A stretch of DNA of 19,372 nt from assembly GCA_002315285.1 (NCBI GenBank), contig DCGR01000084.1, positions 2,303 through 21,674 on the forward strand, written 5' to 3'. Below the pieces are notes generated by a model. That model was not told where the DNA came from, searched no databases, and saw only the letters and a program-made list of their open reading frames with translations. A program made the position numbers and the translations under genes. This DNA is from Bacteroides sp. UBA1773. GTDB taxonomy: Bacteria > Bacteroidota > Bacteroidia > Bacteroidales > Bacteroidaceae. Shown piece by piece: positions 6,577 through 13,657 of this stretch. The first letter of the stretch is position 1. The number at the start of each line of letters is the position of its first letter.

Positions 6577-7497
6577 ATGAAAAAACTATTTCTGACCTTT
6601 TTGTTGGTGTGTGTGGCTGCAGGAAACGCACCGACCGTGGGAGCGCAACAACCTGTTACGGCTGAACGTATAGGAAACCACATAGATGTGTTGGTAGCCA
6701 ACAAGTTATTTACAAGTTACCGCTTTTTGGACGATGAAAAATATCCATTCTTCTTTCCTGTAAACGGTCCGTTGTCGGGTGCCTCTGTGACAGGGATGCG
6801 CAACGCACTCTATCCTCACCAAGCCTCGCTTTTCATTGCCTGCGACCGACTCAATGGAGCCAATTACTGGCAAGAGGGACTGGTGCGTGGGCGCATCGTG
6901 TCGCTCGAACCACGTATATTGTGTGCAGAAGGCCAGCAGGTGGTGATAGAGGATGAATGTGTGTGGAAACGTCCGGGAGCAGAAGCGTCGGTTCGCGACA
7001 AACGACTTTTCACCATCAGCTCGCCCAACGAAAACACATACCAAATTGATTTGGACTTGCAACTCGAAATGCTCTGTGACGTGACTATCGAGAAGACCAT
7101 ACACTCATTGGTGTGTGCCCGCATGGCGGAGGATTTGAGCGTGCGCCAAGGTGGAGTTGTTGGCAATAGTGCGGGCAAAAGCGGTGTTGAGGAATGTTTT
7201 GGAGAAAAGGCCGATTGGGTGGATTACTACGGCATCCGGAGGACAGGTGCTGAGGGCATCGCCATCATGCAGCATCCCGCATCCGACTGGTATCCTGCTC
7301 CCTGGTTCATCCGTGATTATGGATTGTTCTCGCCTTCCATTATCAACTGGCCTGCCGATGGCAAGGCTACATGCTATTCCAAGGGAACAACCCTGCATTT
7401 CTGCTATCGCATACTGGTGCATGGGGGAACAACAAGTGAGGCAGGAATCAATGAGGCCTACAAACAATTCATGTCGCAGACAACATTCGGGAAATAG
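6577..7497 (+). CDS. Exported DUF6807 (PmoA-named) family protein
   Basis: A 306-residue protein with a signal peptide (MKKLFLTFLLVCVAAGNAPTVGAQ). The start is the ATG at 6577; the frame opens 51 bases earlier without signal character. KYPFFFPVNGPLSGASVT (55-72), a His followed by SLFIACDRLNGANYW (to residue 98), GLVRGRIV (101-108) and the C-terminal WFIRDYGLFSPSIINWP are the conserved blocks of DUF6807. The family is often labelled methane oxygenase PmoA, but nothing here resembles the membrane methane monooxygenase subunit. The block written HPHHR in the relatives I recall reads YPHQAS here (79-84), so a candidate active-site cluster is altered. Function unknown. Divergent pairing with an exported Gfo/Idh/MocA enzyme suggests glycan or sugar processing in the periplasm. 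The M15 gene follows after 6 bases. Confidence 0.8.
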   Translation: MKKLFLTFLLVCVAAGNAPTVGAQQPVTAERIGNHIDVLVANKLFTSYRFLDDEKYPFFFPVNGPLSGASVTGMRNALYPHQASLFIACDRLNGANYWQEGLVRGRIVSLEPRILCAEGQQVVIEDECVWKRPGAEASVRDKRLFTISSPNENTYQIDLDLQLEMLCDVTIEKTIHSLVCARMAEDLSVRQGGVVGNSAGKSGVEECFGEKADWVDYYGIRRTGAEGIAIMQHPASDWYPAPWFIRDYGLFSPSIINWPADGKATCYSKGTTLHFCYRILVHGGTTSEAGINEAYKQFMSQTTFGK

Positions 7498-7503
7498 TTG
7501 TTC

Positions 7504-8205
7504 ATGTTGCGATTTGTCATACTTTTAGCCGTCATGCTCCTCCCGACAACTCCAACGATTGCCAACCCTTCATTCGCGCCAGGCGAGGTTGTGCCCGAAC
7601 AATACATTACGGCCGAAAGCCTGAACGATTTTTTCCGGTGCACAGAGATTCCTGACAGGATTTTCAAACTCATGCAAGGTCGGTCGTTCAAGGCCGATTG
7701 TGTCATTCCTCGTTCGGAGCTGCGTTACATCTTGGTGTTGCACAAGAATATAAAAGGGGAATCGGTTGTGGGAGAAATGGTGCTTCATCAGTCCATTGCC
7801 CAGAATGTACTCTCCATTCTGAAGGAGTTGTATATGGCTTCCTATCCCATAGAACGAATGCGCCTGATTGATTATTACGAAGCCAATGACGAACAGTCGA
7901 TGCGTGCCAATAACTCATCGGGATTCAATTTCCGTTTCGTATCGCACACCACCAAAGTGTCGGTGCACGGACGTGGAACGGCCGTTGACATTAACCCGTT
8001 GTACAATCCTTATTATAAGGTGTTGAAAGATGGGCGTAAGGTGGTAGAACCAGCCAATGCTACGGCTTATCTGAAACGCGGCAAGGCATTTCCATATAAG
8101 ATTATGAAAGACGATTTGTGTTGCCGACTTTTCAAGAAACACGGATTTGCGTGGGGCGGCGACTGGAAAAGTTGCAAGGATTATCAGCACTTTGAGAAGC
8201 CTTGA
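7504..8205 (+). CDS. M15 family (VanY/DD-carboxypeptidase-like) metallopeptidase
   Basis: A 233-residue protein with a signal peptide (MLRFVILLAVMLLPTTPTIA). The start is the ATG at 7504; a TTG two codons upstream also opens the frame. The zinc-site motifs of clan MD are present: SVHGRGTAVDIN with His155 and Asp162, and KDYQHFEK near the C-terminus with Asp226 as catalytic base and His229 as third ligand. GFAWGGDW (214-221) precedes it as in the Peptidase_M15_4 group. The expected role is cleavage of peptidoglycan stem peptides in the periplasm. It starts 6 bases behind the DUF6807 stop, so the two are cotranscribed. Convergent with the phosphoesterase gene, 14 bases between stops, no clear terminator. 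Confidence 0.87.
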   Translation: MLRFVILLAVMLLPTTPTIANPSFAPGEVVPEQYITAESLNDFFRCTEIPDRIFKLMQGRSFKADCVIPRSELRYILVLHKNIKGESVVGEMVLHQSIAQNVLSILKELYMASYPIERMRLIDYYEANDEQSMRANNSSGFNFRFVSHTTKVSVHGRGTAVDINPLYNPYYKVLKDGRKVVEPANATAYLKRGKAFPYKIMKDDLCCRLFKKHGFAWGGDWKSCKDYQHFEKP

Positions 8206-8219
8206 CGGCTTGCGATGAT

Positions 8220-8747
8220 TCATCTCTCGTCTGTCGTGTAGGATGCTGTTCCTCGCTTTTCGCCCAGCTCAATCACTTCCAGATCGGAAAACCGGCTGCC
8301 GTTGACCGTGAAGCGAACCAGTGTGCGTTGTTTGTGCCATCCGCTGATGCCGGCAGCTCCCGGATTGACATGCAGCAATTGAAGTGTCTTGTCGTATTGT
8401 ACCTTGAGGATGTGCGAATGGCCACTGATGAACAGTTTGGGCGGATTCATGAACAGTCGCGCGCTGATAGAACGGTCGTAATGGCCGGGATAGCCACCAA
8501 TGTGTTTCATCAGCACGTCGGCATCCTCACAGCGAAAGCGATAAATGGGTGGATAGAGCTGACGGATGTCTTGTCCGTCGATATTTCCGCAAACGGCACG
8601 CAGAGGATGGATGGCTTGCAGACGTTCCACGATTTCGATGCTTCCGATGTCGCCTGCGTGCCAAATCTCGTCACACTCGGCAAAGTATTTTTCATATCGG
8701 TCATCCCAGTAGCCGTGGGTGTCGCTCAGCAATCCGATGTGCTTCAT
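8220..8747 (-). CDS. YfcE/MJ0936-type metallophosphoesterase
   Basis: A 175-residue protein of the calcineurin-like superfamily, the normal size for YfcE-like enzymes. Metal-site motifs in order: SDTHG (Asp9, His11), AGDIGS (Asp33), GNID (Asn55), KHIGG (His82), GHSH (109-112) and HVNPGA (126-131). It should bind two metal ions and hydrolyse a phosphoester in the cytoplasm; the physiological substrate is not known for this group. The start is the ATG at 8747, since a longer frame to 8852 lies inside the upstream gene. Its ATG overlaps the stop of the kinase-like gene in a four-base ATGA (8744-8747), so the two are translationally coupled. Confidence 0.92.
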   Translation of the reverse strand: MKHIGLLSDTHGYWDDRYEKYFAECDEIWHAGDIGSIEIVERLQAIHPLRAVCGNIDGQDIRQLYPPIYRFRCEDADVLMKHIGGYPGHYDRSISARLFMNPPKLFISGHSHILKVQYDKTLQLLHVNPGAAGISGWHKQRTLVRFTVNGSRFSDLEVIELGEKRGTASYTTDER

Positions 8748-9379
8748 AGGTGGAGCTGGTTGACGATGAATTGGCGCAAGAACCCAACGGAGCCATCCAC
8801 CCCCATCAAGGAGGAGTCGATGCAAAGGTGATACGATGAGGCAGCACCCCAAGTCTTGCCTGTATAATAATTGTAATAGGCCGAACGCTGGCGGTCTGCC
8901 TTTTGCATGAAGCCTTCTATCTGCTGGCTGGTGTATTCAGGATGCCGCTTCATGATTCGGGCCAGTCGGGCCTCATGGGGAGCCGTAATGAAAAGGTTGA
9001 TGCAACGCGGATTGTCGCGCAAAATGTAATCGGCACAGCGACCAATGAACAGACACGATTGCTCATCAGACAATTTTCTGATCACATCGCTCTGAATGGA
9101 GAATAACGAATCGTTGTCCAGATAGTTTTGATAACCCATCGAAATGGGTTGCGCAGAGAGCAGTCGTGAACCGAAGAATCCTCGTACCGAGAATTTCTGT
9201 CTGTCCTCGTCTGCTTTTTTGAAAAACTCAGGGCTCACACCACTTTCTTTCGATGCAATCTCGAGCAACTCACGGTCGAAATACCCAATGTCGAGCACTT
9301 TCGCAAGACGTTCACCAATTTCGCGACCTCCGCTACCTAACTGACGGCCTACACTGATTACATACTTCTCATTCGCCAT
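8744..9379 (-). CDS. Cytidylate kinase-like family protein
   Basis: A 211-residue protein of the cytidylate kinase-like family. It begins with VISVGRQLGSGGREIG (8-22), the family's modified P-loop, which lacks the usual GK[ST]. This is followed by a lid/NMP region with IGRCADYILRDNP (112-124) and FITAPHEARLARIMKR (130-145), both typical. It is expected to bind nucleotide in the cytoplasm; true CMP kinase activity is not shown for this branch and Cmk proper is a different subfamily. The start is the ATG at 9379, about 14 bases past the predicted transcription start. First gene of a two-gene unit with the phosphoesterase, linked by a four-base overlap, which hints at linked nucleotide or phosphoester chemistry (inference). 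Confidence 0.85.
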   Translation of the reverse strand: MANEKYVISVGRQLGSGGREIGERLAKVLDIGYFDRELLEIASKESGVSPEFFKKADEDRQKFSVRGFFGSRLLSAQPISMGYQNYLDNDSLFSIQSDVIRKLSDEQSCLFIGRCADYILRDNPRCINLFITAPHEARLARIMKRHPEYTSQQIEGFMQKADRQRSAYYNYYTGKTWGAASSYHLCIDSSLMGVDGSVGFLRQFIVNQLHL

Positions 9380-9395
9380 AATGATTCATTTTGGT

Positions 9396-9427
9396 TTTGC
9401 AAAGGTAACAATTTATTCGTATCTTCG
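9396..9427 (+). promoter_or_regulatory. Promoter of the MATE-protease-xseAB operon
   Basis: TTTG at 9396-9399, a spacer of 20 bases, then TATCTTCG at 9420-9427 (one mismatch to TAnnTTTG). It predicts a transcription start near 9434, which lies after the ATG at 9381 and so points to the GTG at 9453 as the real MATE start. Confidence 0.55.
9400..9407 (-). promoter_or_regulatory. -7 element of the kinase-like/phosphoesterase operon
   Basis: Minus-strand TACCTTTG matches TAnnTTTG exactly, with the predicted transcription start near 9393, 14 bases before the ATG. No clean -33 TTTG was found at 19-21 bases. It lies inside the divergent MATE promoter. Confidence 0.45.
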
Positions 9428-9452
9428 CACCGAAAACAAGAAAAAGGAAAAG

Positions 9453-10802
9453 GTGAATACAAAATCAGCCGCTGAACTTGGCACAAAGCCGATAGGACGT
9501 CTGTTGGCACAATATGCGATTCCCTCCATTGTCGCGATGATGGCATCATCGCTGCTGAACATCATCGACCGTGTGTTCATCGGGCAATTCTGCGGACCAC
9601 TGGCCATATCGGGCTTGGCTATCACATTGCCGTTGATGAATCTGACAACAGCCTTTGGCGCGATGGTTGGCGTTGGCGCTTCCACCTTGATATCGGTGAG
9701 CTTAGGTCAGAAAGACTACAAGAAAACACGGAGAATACTTGGAAATGCGGTTACCCTGAATCTGATTGTGGGCATTGTTGTGGGTGTCATTTCCCTTGTA
9801 TTCCTGAACGCAATACTTCAGGCGTTTGGAGCAAGCGAGAACACCATTGGCTATGCGCGCGACTACATGGTGGTAATCATGGCAGGCAATGTGTTCAGCC
9901 ACATGTATTTTGGACTGAATGCCGTTTTGCGTGCCGTGGGACACCCGCGAACGGCCATGGCGACAACGCTTACAGCCATAGGGATGAACGCGATACTCGA
10001 TTTCCTCTTCATCTATGTGTTCGATTGTGGCATACGTGGAGCCGCTGTGGCTACGGTTGTGTCACAAATGGTCGCATTGGTGTGGCAAATGAAAATCCTG
10101 ACAAACCCCAACGAACTGGTACACCTCTGTAGAGGCACTTTCCGGCTGAGCACTCGTTTGGTACAACGTATGTTGGGTATTGGCTTGTCGCCTTTCCTGA
10201 TGCACTTGGCTGCATGTACGGTAGTGATTTTCCTGAACAAAGGCTTGGAACACTATAGTGGCGACATGGCCGTAGGTGCCTACGGCATTGCCAACAGCAT
10301 CGCCTTGCTTTTCGCAATGATTGTTTTCGGCTTCAATCAGGGCATGCAACCTATCGTGGGATTCAACTATGGTGCCAAAAATTACGGCCGTGTGAAGGAA
10401 ATTCTGACGAAAACCATATTCTGTGCGACGGTGGTGACAACCTTGTCTTTTGTTGTGGCACTGGTTTGTCCGGAACTCGTTGTCAGGATATTCACCACCG
10501 ACGAAGAACTGATAAGCCTGGGGGCCAAATCCTATAGGATAATGGTGATTGCATTCCCCATTGTAGGTTTCCAGATGGTGACAACAAACTTCTTCCAGAG
10601 CGTGGGAATGGCGGGAATGTCCATATTCTTGTCGTTGACCCGCCAACTGTTGTTCCTGCTGCCTTGCATATTGGTACTTCCCCTGTTCTTCGGAGCCGAC
10701 GGAGTGTTGGCAAGCATCCCGGTGAGCGACTGTGTGTCGAGCATACTGGCAAGTTATTTCTTGTATCGACAAATGAAACATCTAAAAATAGAAATGTCAT
10801 GA
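9453..10802 (+). CDS. MATE family multidrug/sodium exporter
   Basis: A 450-residue inner-membrane transporter with about twelve hydrophobic segments, the standard MATE size, in two homologous halves. The opening ELGTKPIGRLLAQYAIPSIVAMMASSLLNIIDRVFIGQ and the block GLAITLPLMNLTTAFGAMVGVGASTLISVSLGQ are characteristic. The second half has MIVFGFNQGMQPIVGFNYGA, the MATE signature. It exchanges cations for drugs or metabolites; the substrate is unknown. The start chosen is GTG at 9453, preceded by the purine-rich aggaaaa; an upstream ATG at 9381 precedes the promoter and would give an atypical basic N-terminus. First gene of a four-gene unit: its TGA overlaps the ATG of the protease gene (ATGA, 10799-10802). 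Confidence 0.93.
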   Translation: MNTKSAAELGTKPIGRLLAQYAIPSIVAMMASSLLNIIDRVFIGQFCGPLAISGLAITLPLMNLTTAFGAMVGVGASTLISVSLGQKDYKKTRRILGNAVTLNLIVGIVVGVISLVFLNAILQAFGASENTIGYARDYMVVIMAGNVFSHMYFGLNAVLRAVGHPRTAMATTLTAIGMNAILDFLFIYVFDCGIRGAAVATVVSQMVALVWQMKILTNPNELVHLCRGTFRLSTRLVQRMLGIGLSPFLMHLAACTVVIFLNKGLEHYSGDMAVGAYGIANSIALLFAMIVFGFNQGMQPIVGFNYGAKNYGRVKEILTKTIFCATVVTTLSFVVALVCPELVVRIFTTDEELISLGAKSYRIMVIAFPIVGFQMVTTNFFQSVGMAGMSIFLSLTRQLLFLLPCILVLPLFFGADGVLASIPVSDCVSSILASYFLYRQMKHLKIEMS

Positions 10803-12169
10803 AACGATTGGTTCTTTTTTGCCTGCTTTTGCTGGCATTGGGCGCATCGGCCAAAAAACATTATAGGTATAGGATTACTCTTTCCGACAAGCAAGGATCA
10901 GAATATTCCGTTGATGCCCCTCAGAAATTCCTCTCCGAACGGGCCTTGGAGCGAAGGGCCAGGCAACACCTGGCGGTAGATGAAACCGACCTGCCCGTGA
11001 GCAAGGTGTATTTGCAACAGATTCTTTCCAAAAGTGTACGACTCGTGCATACCAGCAAATGGAACAATACGGTTTTGGTAGAAGTGACCGACACGATGTC
11101 GGTTGCCGAAATTGCCAGGTTGCCTTTCGTACAAGCCACCAGGCGGGTCTGGGTGGAACCCGACAATGTGCCCGAACGCGACAAAGGACGCAAGAAGGAG
11201 GTCACGAACCAAGCGCCCGACACGCTAATCACTTCCATCTACGGCTATGCCTTGCGTCAGATAGCCATTCATAACGGACAAAGACTCCATGAGGCGGGTT
11301 TCAAAGGAAGCGGAATGCAGATTGCCGTCATTGATGGCGGATTTTTCAATGTAGATGCCATCGGTTTTTTCAAAGGTATGAAGCTTCTTGGCACACGTGA
11401 TTTCGTGAATGGCAAGTCTGACATATTCGCGGAGAATCCACATGGCATGATGGTGCTTTCGTGTATGGCCGCCAACACCCCACATGTGCTGACCGGAACG
11501 GCTCCAGAGGCAGCATACTGGCTGTTGCGAAGCGAGGATTCCGACACCGAACAGCCTGTGGAGGAAGACAACTGGGCGGCGGCCATCGAATTTGCCGACA
11601 GCGTGGGAGTCGATGTGGTCAACTCATCGTTGGGCTATCATTCGTTCGATGAACCCTTCCCTGGCTATCGCTATCGCGATTTGGATGGCTACACATCGCT
11701 GATTTCCAATTCTGCCTCAATGGCTGCCGACAAAGGCATGGTGGTGGTTTGTAGCGCGGGCAACTCGGGCAAGGACGAGTGGAAGAAGGTGACTCCTCCA
11801 GGCGATGCCGATCATGTGCTGACCGTAGGAGCCGTTACCTGTGACAGCATCAATGCCACTTTCTCCTCCATAGGAAATGCTGCTGACGGACGCATCAAGC
11901 CCGATGTCATGGCTGTAGGTGTGGCATCAGTCGTATCGACCAATGCGGGAACCACTCGGCCGGGCAATGGCACTTCATTCGCCTCTCCCATATTCTGTGG
12001 ACTGGTGGCTTGTTTCTGGCAGGCTTGTCCTTGGCTTACGGCGCAAGAGGTAATCGTAGCCATGCAAAAGGCAGGAAACCAGTCGGATTGTCCCGACAAC
12101 ATTTTCGGCTATGGCATACCTGATGTCTGGAAGGCATATCAGGTTGTCATTCAAAAACATCAGCGATAA
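10799..12169 (+). CDS. Exported S8 (subtilisin-like) serine protease
   Basis: A 456-residue protein with a signal peptide (MKRLVLFCLLLLALGASA). Residues 20-140 form an N-terminal region rich in Arg (FLSERALERRARQ) that resembles the prodomain of Bacteroidetes subtilases. The catalytic domain carries the full triad: Asp179 in IAVIDGGF, His215 in NPHGMMVLS and Ser393 in GTSFASP, with the oxyanion Asn322 in CSAGNSG. There is no C-terminal secretion domain, so a periplasmic location is most likely. It is translationally coupled on both sides: its ATG overlaps the MATE stop, and its TAA shares one base with the xseA ATG (TAATG at 12167-12171). The substrate and any link to its neighbours' functions are unknown. 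Confidence 0.92.
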   Translation: MKRLVLFCLLLLALGASAKKHYRYRITLSDKQGSEYSVDAPQKFLSERALERRARQHLAVDETDLPVSKVYLQQILSKSVRLVHTSKWNNTVLVEVTDTMSVAEIARLPFVQATRRVWVEPDNVPERDKGRKKEVTNQAPDTLITSIYGYALRQIAIHNGQRLHEAGFKGSGMQIAVIDGGFFNVDAIGFFKGMKLLGTRDFVNGKSDIFAENPHGMMVLSCMAANTPHVLTGTAPEAAYWLLRSEDSDTEQPVEEDNWAAAIEFADSVGVDVVNSSLGYHSFDEPFPGYRYRDLDGYTSLISNSASMAADKGMVVVCSAGNSGKDEWKKVTPPGDADHVLTVGAVTCDSINATFSSIGNAADGRIKPDVMAVGVASVVSTNAGTTRPGNGTSFASPIFCGLVACFWQACPWLTAQEVIVAMQKAGNQSDCPDNIFGYGIPDVWKAYQVVIQKHQR

Positions 12170-13338
12170 TGGATAGGCGAGCACTCACCTTGTATGAGCT
12201 CAACTCTGTGGTCCGCCAACAGTTGAGATCATCGTTGGACGAGGCTTACTGGATTCAAGCGGAGCTGAGTGAGGTTCACGAGAATTACTCGGGTCATTGT
12301 TATGTGGAATTTGTGCAGAAGGACGAGGCGGGCAACAAGATGGTCGCGAAAGCACGAGGAACCATTTGGGCAAATACCTACAAGATGCTGAAGCCCTATT
12401 TCGAGCAAGCAACGGGATGTGCGTTTTGTGCAGGCATCAAGGTGTTGGTAGAAGTCGGCGTGGATTTCCACGAACTATATGGCTACTCGCTTGTGGTGCG
12501 CGACATCGACCCTACCTATACCGTAGGCGATTTGGCACACAAGAGGCGCGAAATACTACGCAAACTGAGTGAAGAGGGAGTGATCGATCTTAACAAGGAA
12601 TTGGAAATGCCCAGTCTGCCACTCCGCGTGGCGGTAATCTCAAGTGCGACGGCTGCCGGATATGGCGATTTCTGCCACCAACTGGAACACAATCCTCATG
12701 GCTTCCGGTTCCGAGTCCAACTGTTTCCTGCCATCATGCAAGGTGCACAGGTGGAAGAAAGCCTTATCGCAGCCTTGGATGCCATCTTTGCCCAACAAGC
12801 GCAGTGGGACGTGGTGGTAATTATCCGAGGAGGTGGGGCAACTTCCGATTTGTCGGGCTTCGACAGTTACAATCTGGCTGCCAATGTGGCTCAATTCCCA
12901 TTGCCTATCATTACGGGTATCGGACATGAGCGCGACGACACTGTCATTGACTTTGTGGCGCACACCCGTGTGAAAACCCCTACTGCCGCTGCCGAATTGT
13001 TGGTCTCAATGATGGAACGCGAAGCTTTGTGCATTGCCAATTTGTCGGAGCGTATCGGTCAAGCCGTCAACAACCGCATCAAGCGTGAGCACATCCGAGT
13101 GGAAAATTTCATGTCGCGTATTCCGCTGCTATCCAAAATGTTATTGCAACGACAGCACCATCAGTTGGAACTGTTGGCCGAACGCATACGCATGGCCAAT
13201 CCGGAACTGCTTTTGCAGCGGGGCTATTCCATTAGCCGCCATAATGGTCGTGTCGTTAAAGATGCTTCGGAATTGAAACCCGGCGATAAATTGTCAACCC
13301 AGTTTGCCCAGGGGCAGACAGAAAGTGTTATCCTATGA
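12169..13338 (+). CDS. xseA: Exodeoxyribonuclease VII large subunit
   Basis: A 389-residue protein, shorter than the E. coli subunit (about 456). It has an N-terminal OB-fold (about 5-110, LTLYELNSVVRQQL...WIQAELSEV) followed by the catalytic domain. Family blocks are intact: VAVISSATAAGYGDF, the glycine-rich RGGGATSDLSGFD, and GIGHERDDTVIDFVAHTRVKTPTAAAE. A shortened coiled-coil region precedes the C-terminal NPELLLQRGYSISR block. With XseB it degrades single-stranded DNA from both ends, in repair and recombination. Its ATG shares a base with the protease stop, and its TGA overlaps the xseB ATG (ATGA, 13335-13338). Confidence 0.96.
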   Translation: MDRRALTLYELNSVVRQQLRSSLDEAYWIQAELSEVHENYSGHCYVEFVQKDEAGNKMVAKARGTIWANTYKMLKPYFEQATGCAFCAGIKVLVEVGVDFHELYGYSLVVRDIDPTYTVGDLAHKRREILRKLSEEGVIDLNKELEMPSLPLRVAVISSATAAGYGDFCHQLEHNPHGFRFRVQLFPAIMQGAQVEESLIAALDAIFAQQAQWDVVVIIRGGGATSDLSGFDSYNLAANVAQFPLPIITGIGHERDDTVIDFVAHTRVKTPTAAAELLVSMMEREALCIANLSERIGQAVNNRIKREHIRVENFMSRIPLLSKMLLQRQHHQLELLAERIRMANPELLLQRGYSISRHNGRVVKDASELKPGDKLSTQFAQGQTESVIL

Positions 13339-13520
13339 AAAAGACCTACGAAAATGCCATGAGGCGTTTGAATGAGATTGCCACTCAATTGGAGAAAAAC
13401 GAGTTGAGCATTGATGACCTAGCAACAATGCTCAAGGAATCGAATGAACTGGTGGATTTCTGTAAGGCAAAACTCTATCAAGTGGAAAATGATTGTGCAC
13501 AGCTGCAAAGCGAGGAGTGA
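13335..13520 (+). CDS. xseB: Exodeoxyribonuclease VII small subunit
   Basis: A 61-residue helical protein. TYENAMRRLNEIATQLEKNELSIDDLATMLKESNELVDFCKAKL is a full match to the XseB pattern (xYExAxxxLExIxxxLExxxLxLxxxxxxYExGxxLxxxC). Several copies bind the coiled coil of XseA to make the active enzyme. It is coupled to xseA by a four-base overlap and ends the operon; composite repeat copy B follows 14 bases later. Confidence 0.95.
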   Translation: MKKTYENAMRRLNEIATQLEKNELSIDDLATMLKESNELVDFCKAKLYQVENDCAQLQSEE

Positions 13521-13534
13521 TTAGCGCTCGGTTG

Positions 13535-13626
13535 CTCTCAGTTTTCAGCCGTCAGTTTTCAGCCGTCAGTTTTCAGTTCGCTAGTCTTTAGCTCCCTCCC
13601 TACGGGGGAAGAGGCTGGGGTGAGGC
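13535..13626. repeat. Composite intergenic repeat, copy B
   Basis: After xseB, a 14-base unit GTTTTCAGCCGTCA is repeated perfectly in tandem (13541-13554, 13555-13568, then a partial 13569-13576). It is followed by a C/T-rich then G-rich block (13591-13626) able to fold locally. The array-then-C/T-block order relative to the upstream gene is the same as in copy A behind DUF3810. It fills the gap between two convergent genes (xseB and the ABC exporter), where I see no ordinary terminator with a T-run. Confidence 0.7.
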
Positions 13627-13657
13627 TTCTCAGTTGGTTGTGTGGACTGTTAGGCTG

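Noticed and set aside
6577..7497. Reading the DUF6807 protein as a methane oxygenase subunit PmoA
   Set aside because: It has a signal peptide, no membrane helices beyond it and no similarity to particulate methane monooxygenase; the name is inherited from a family label.
9381..9452. Upstream ATG of the MATE frame as the start
   Set aside because: The consensus-like promoter at 9396-9427 lies after it, the added 24 residues are basic and unlike MATE N-termini, and the GTG at 9453 has a purine-rich site before it.
10062..10781. 239-codon minus-strand frame opposite the MATE gene
   Set aside because: His/Gln-rich shadow of a membrane-protein gene.
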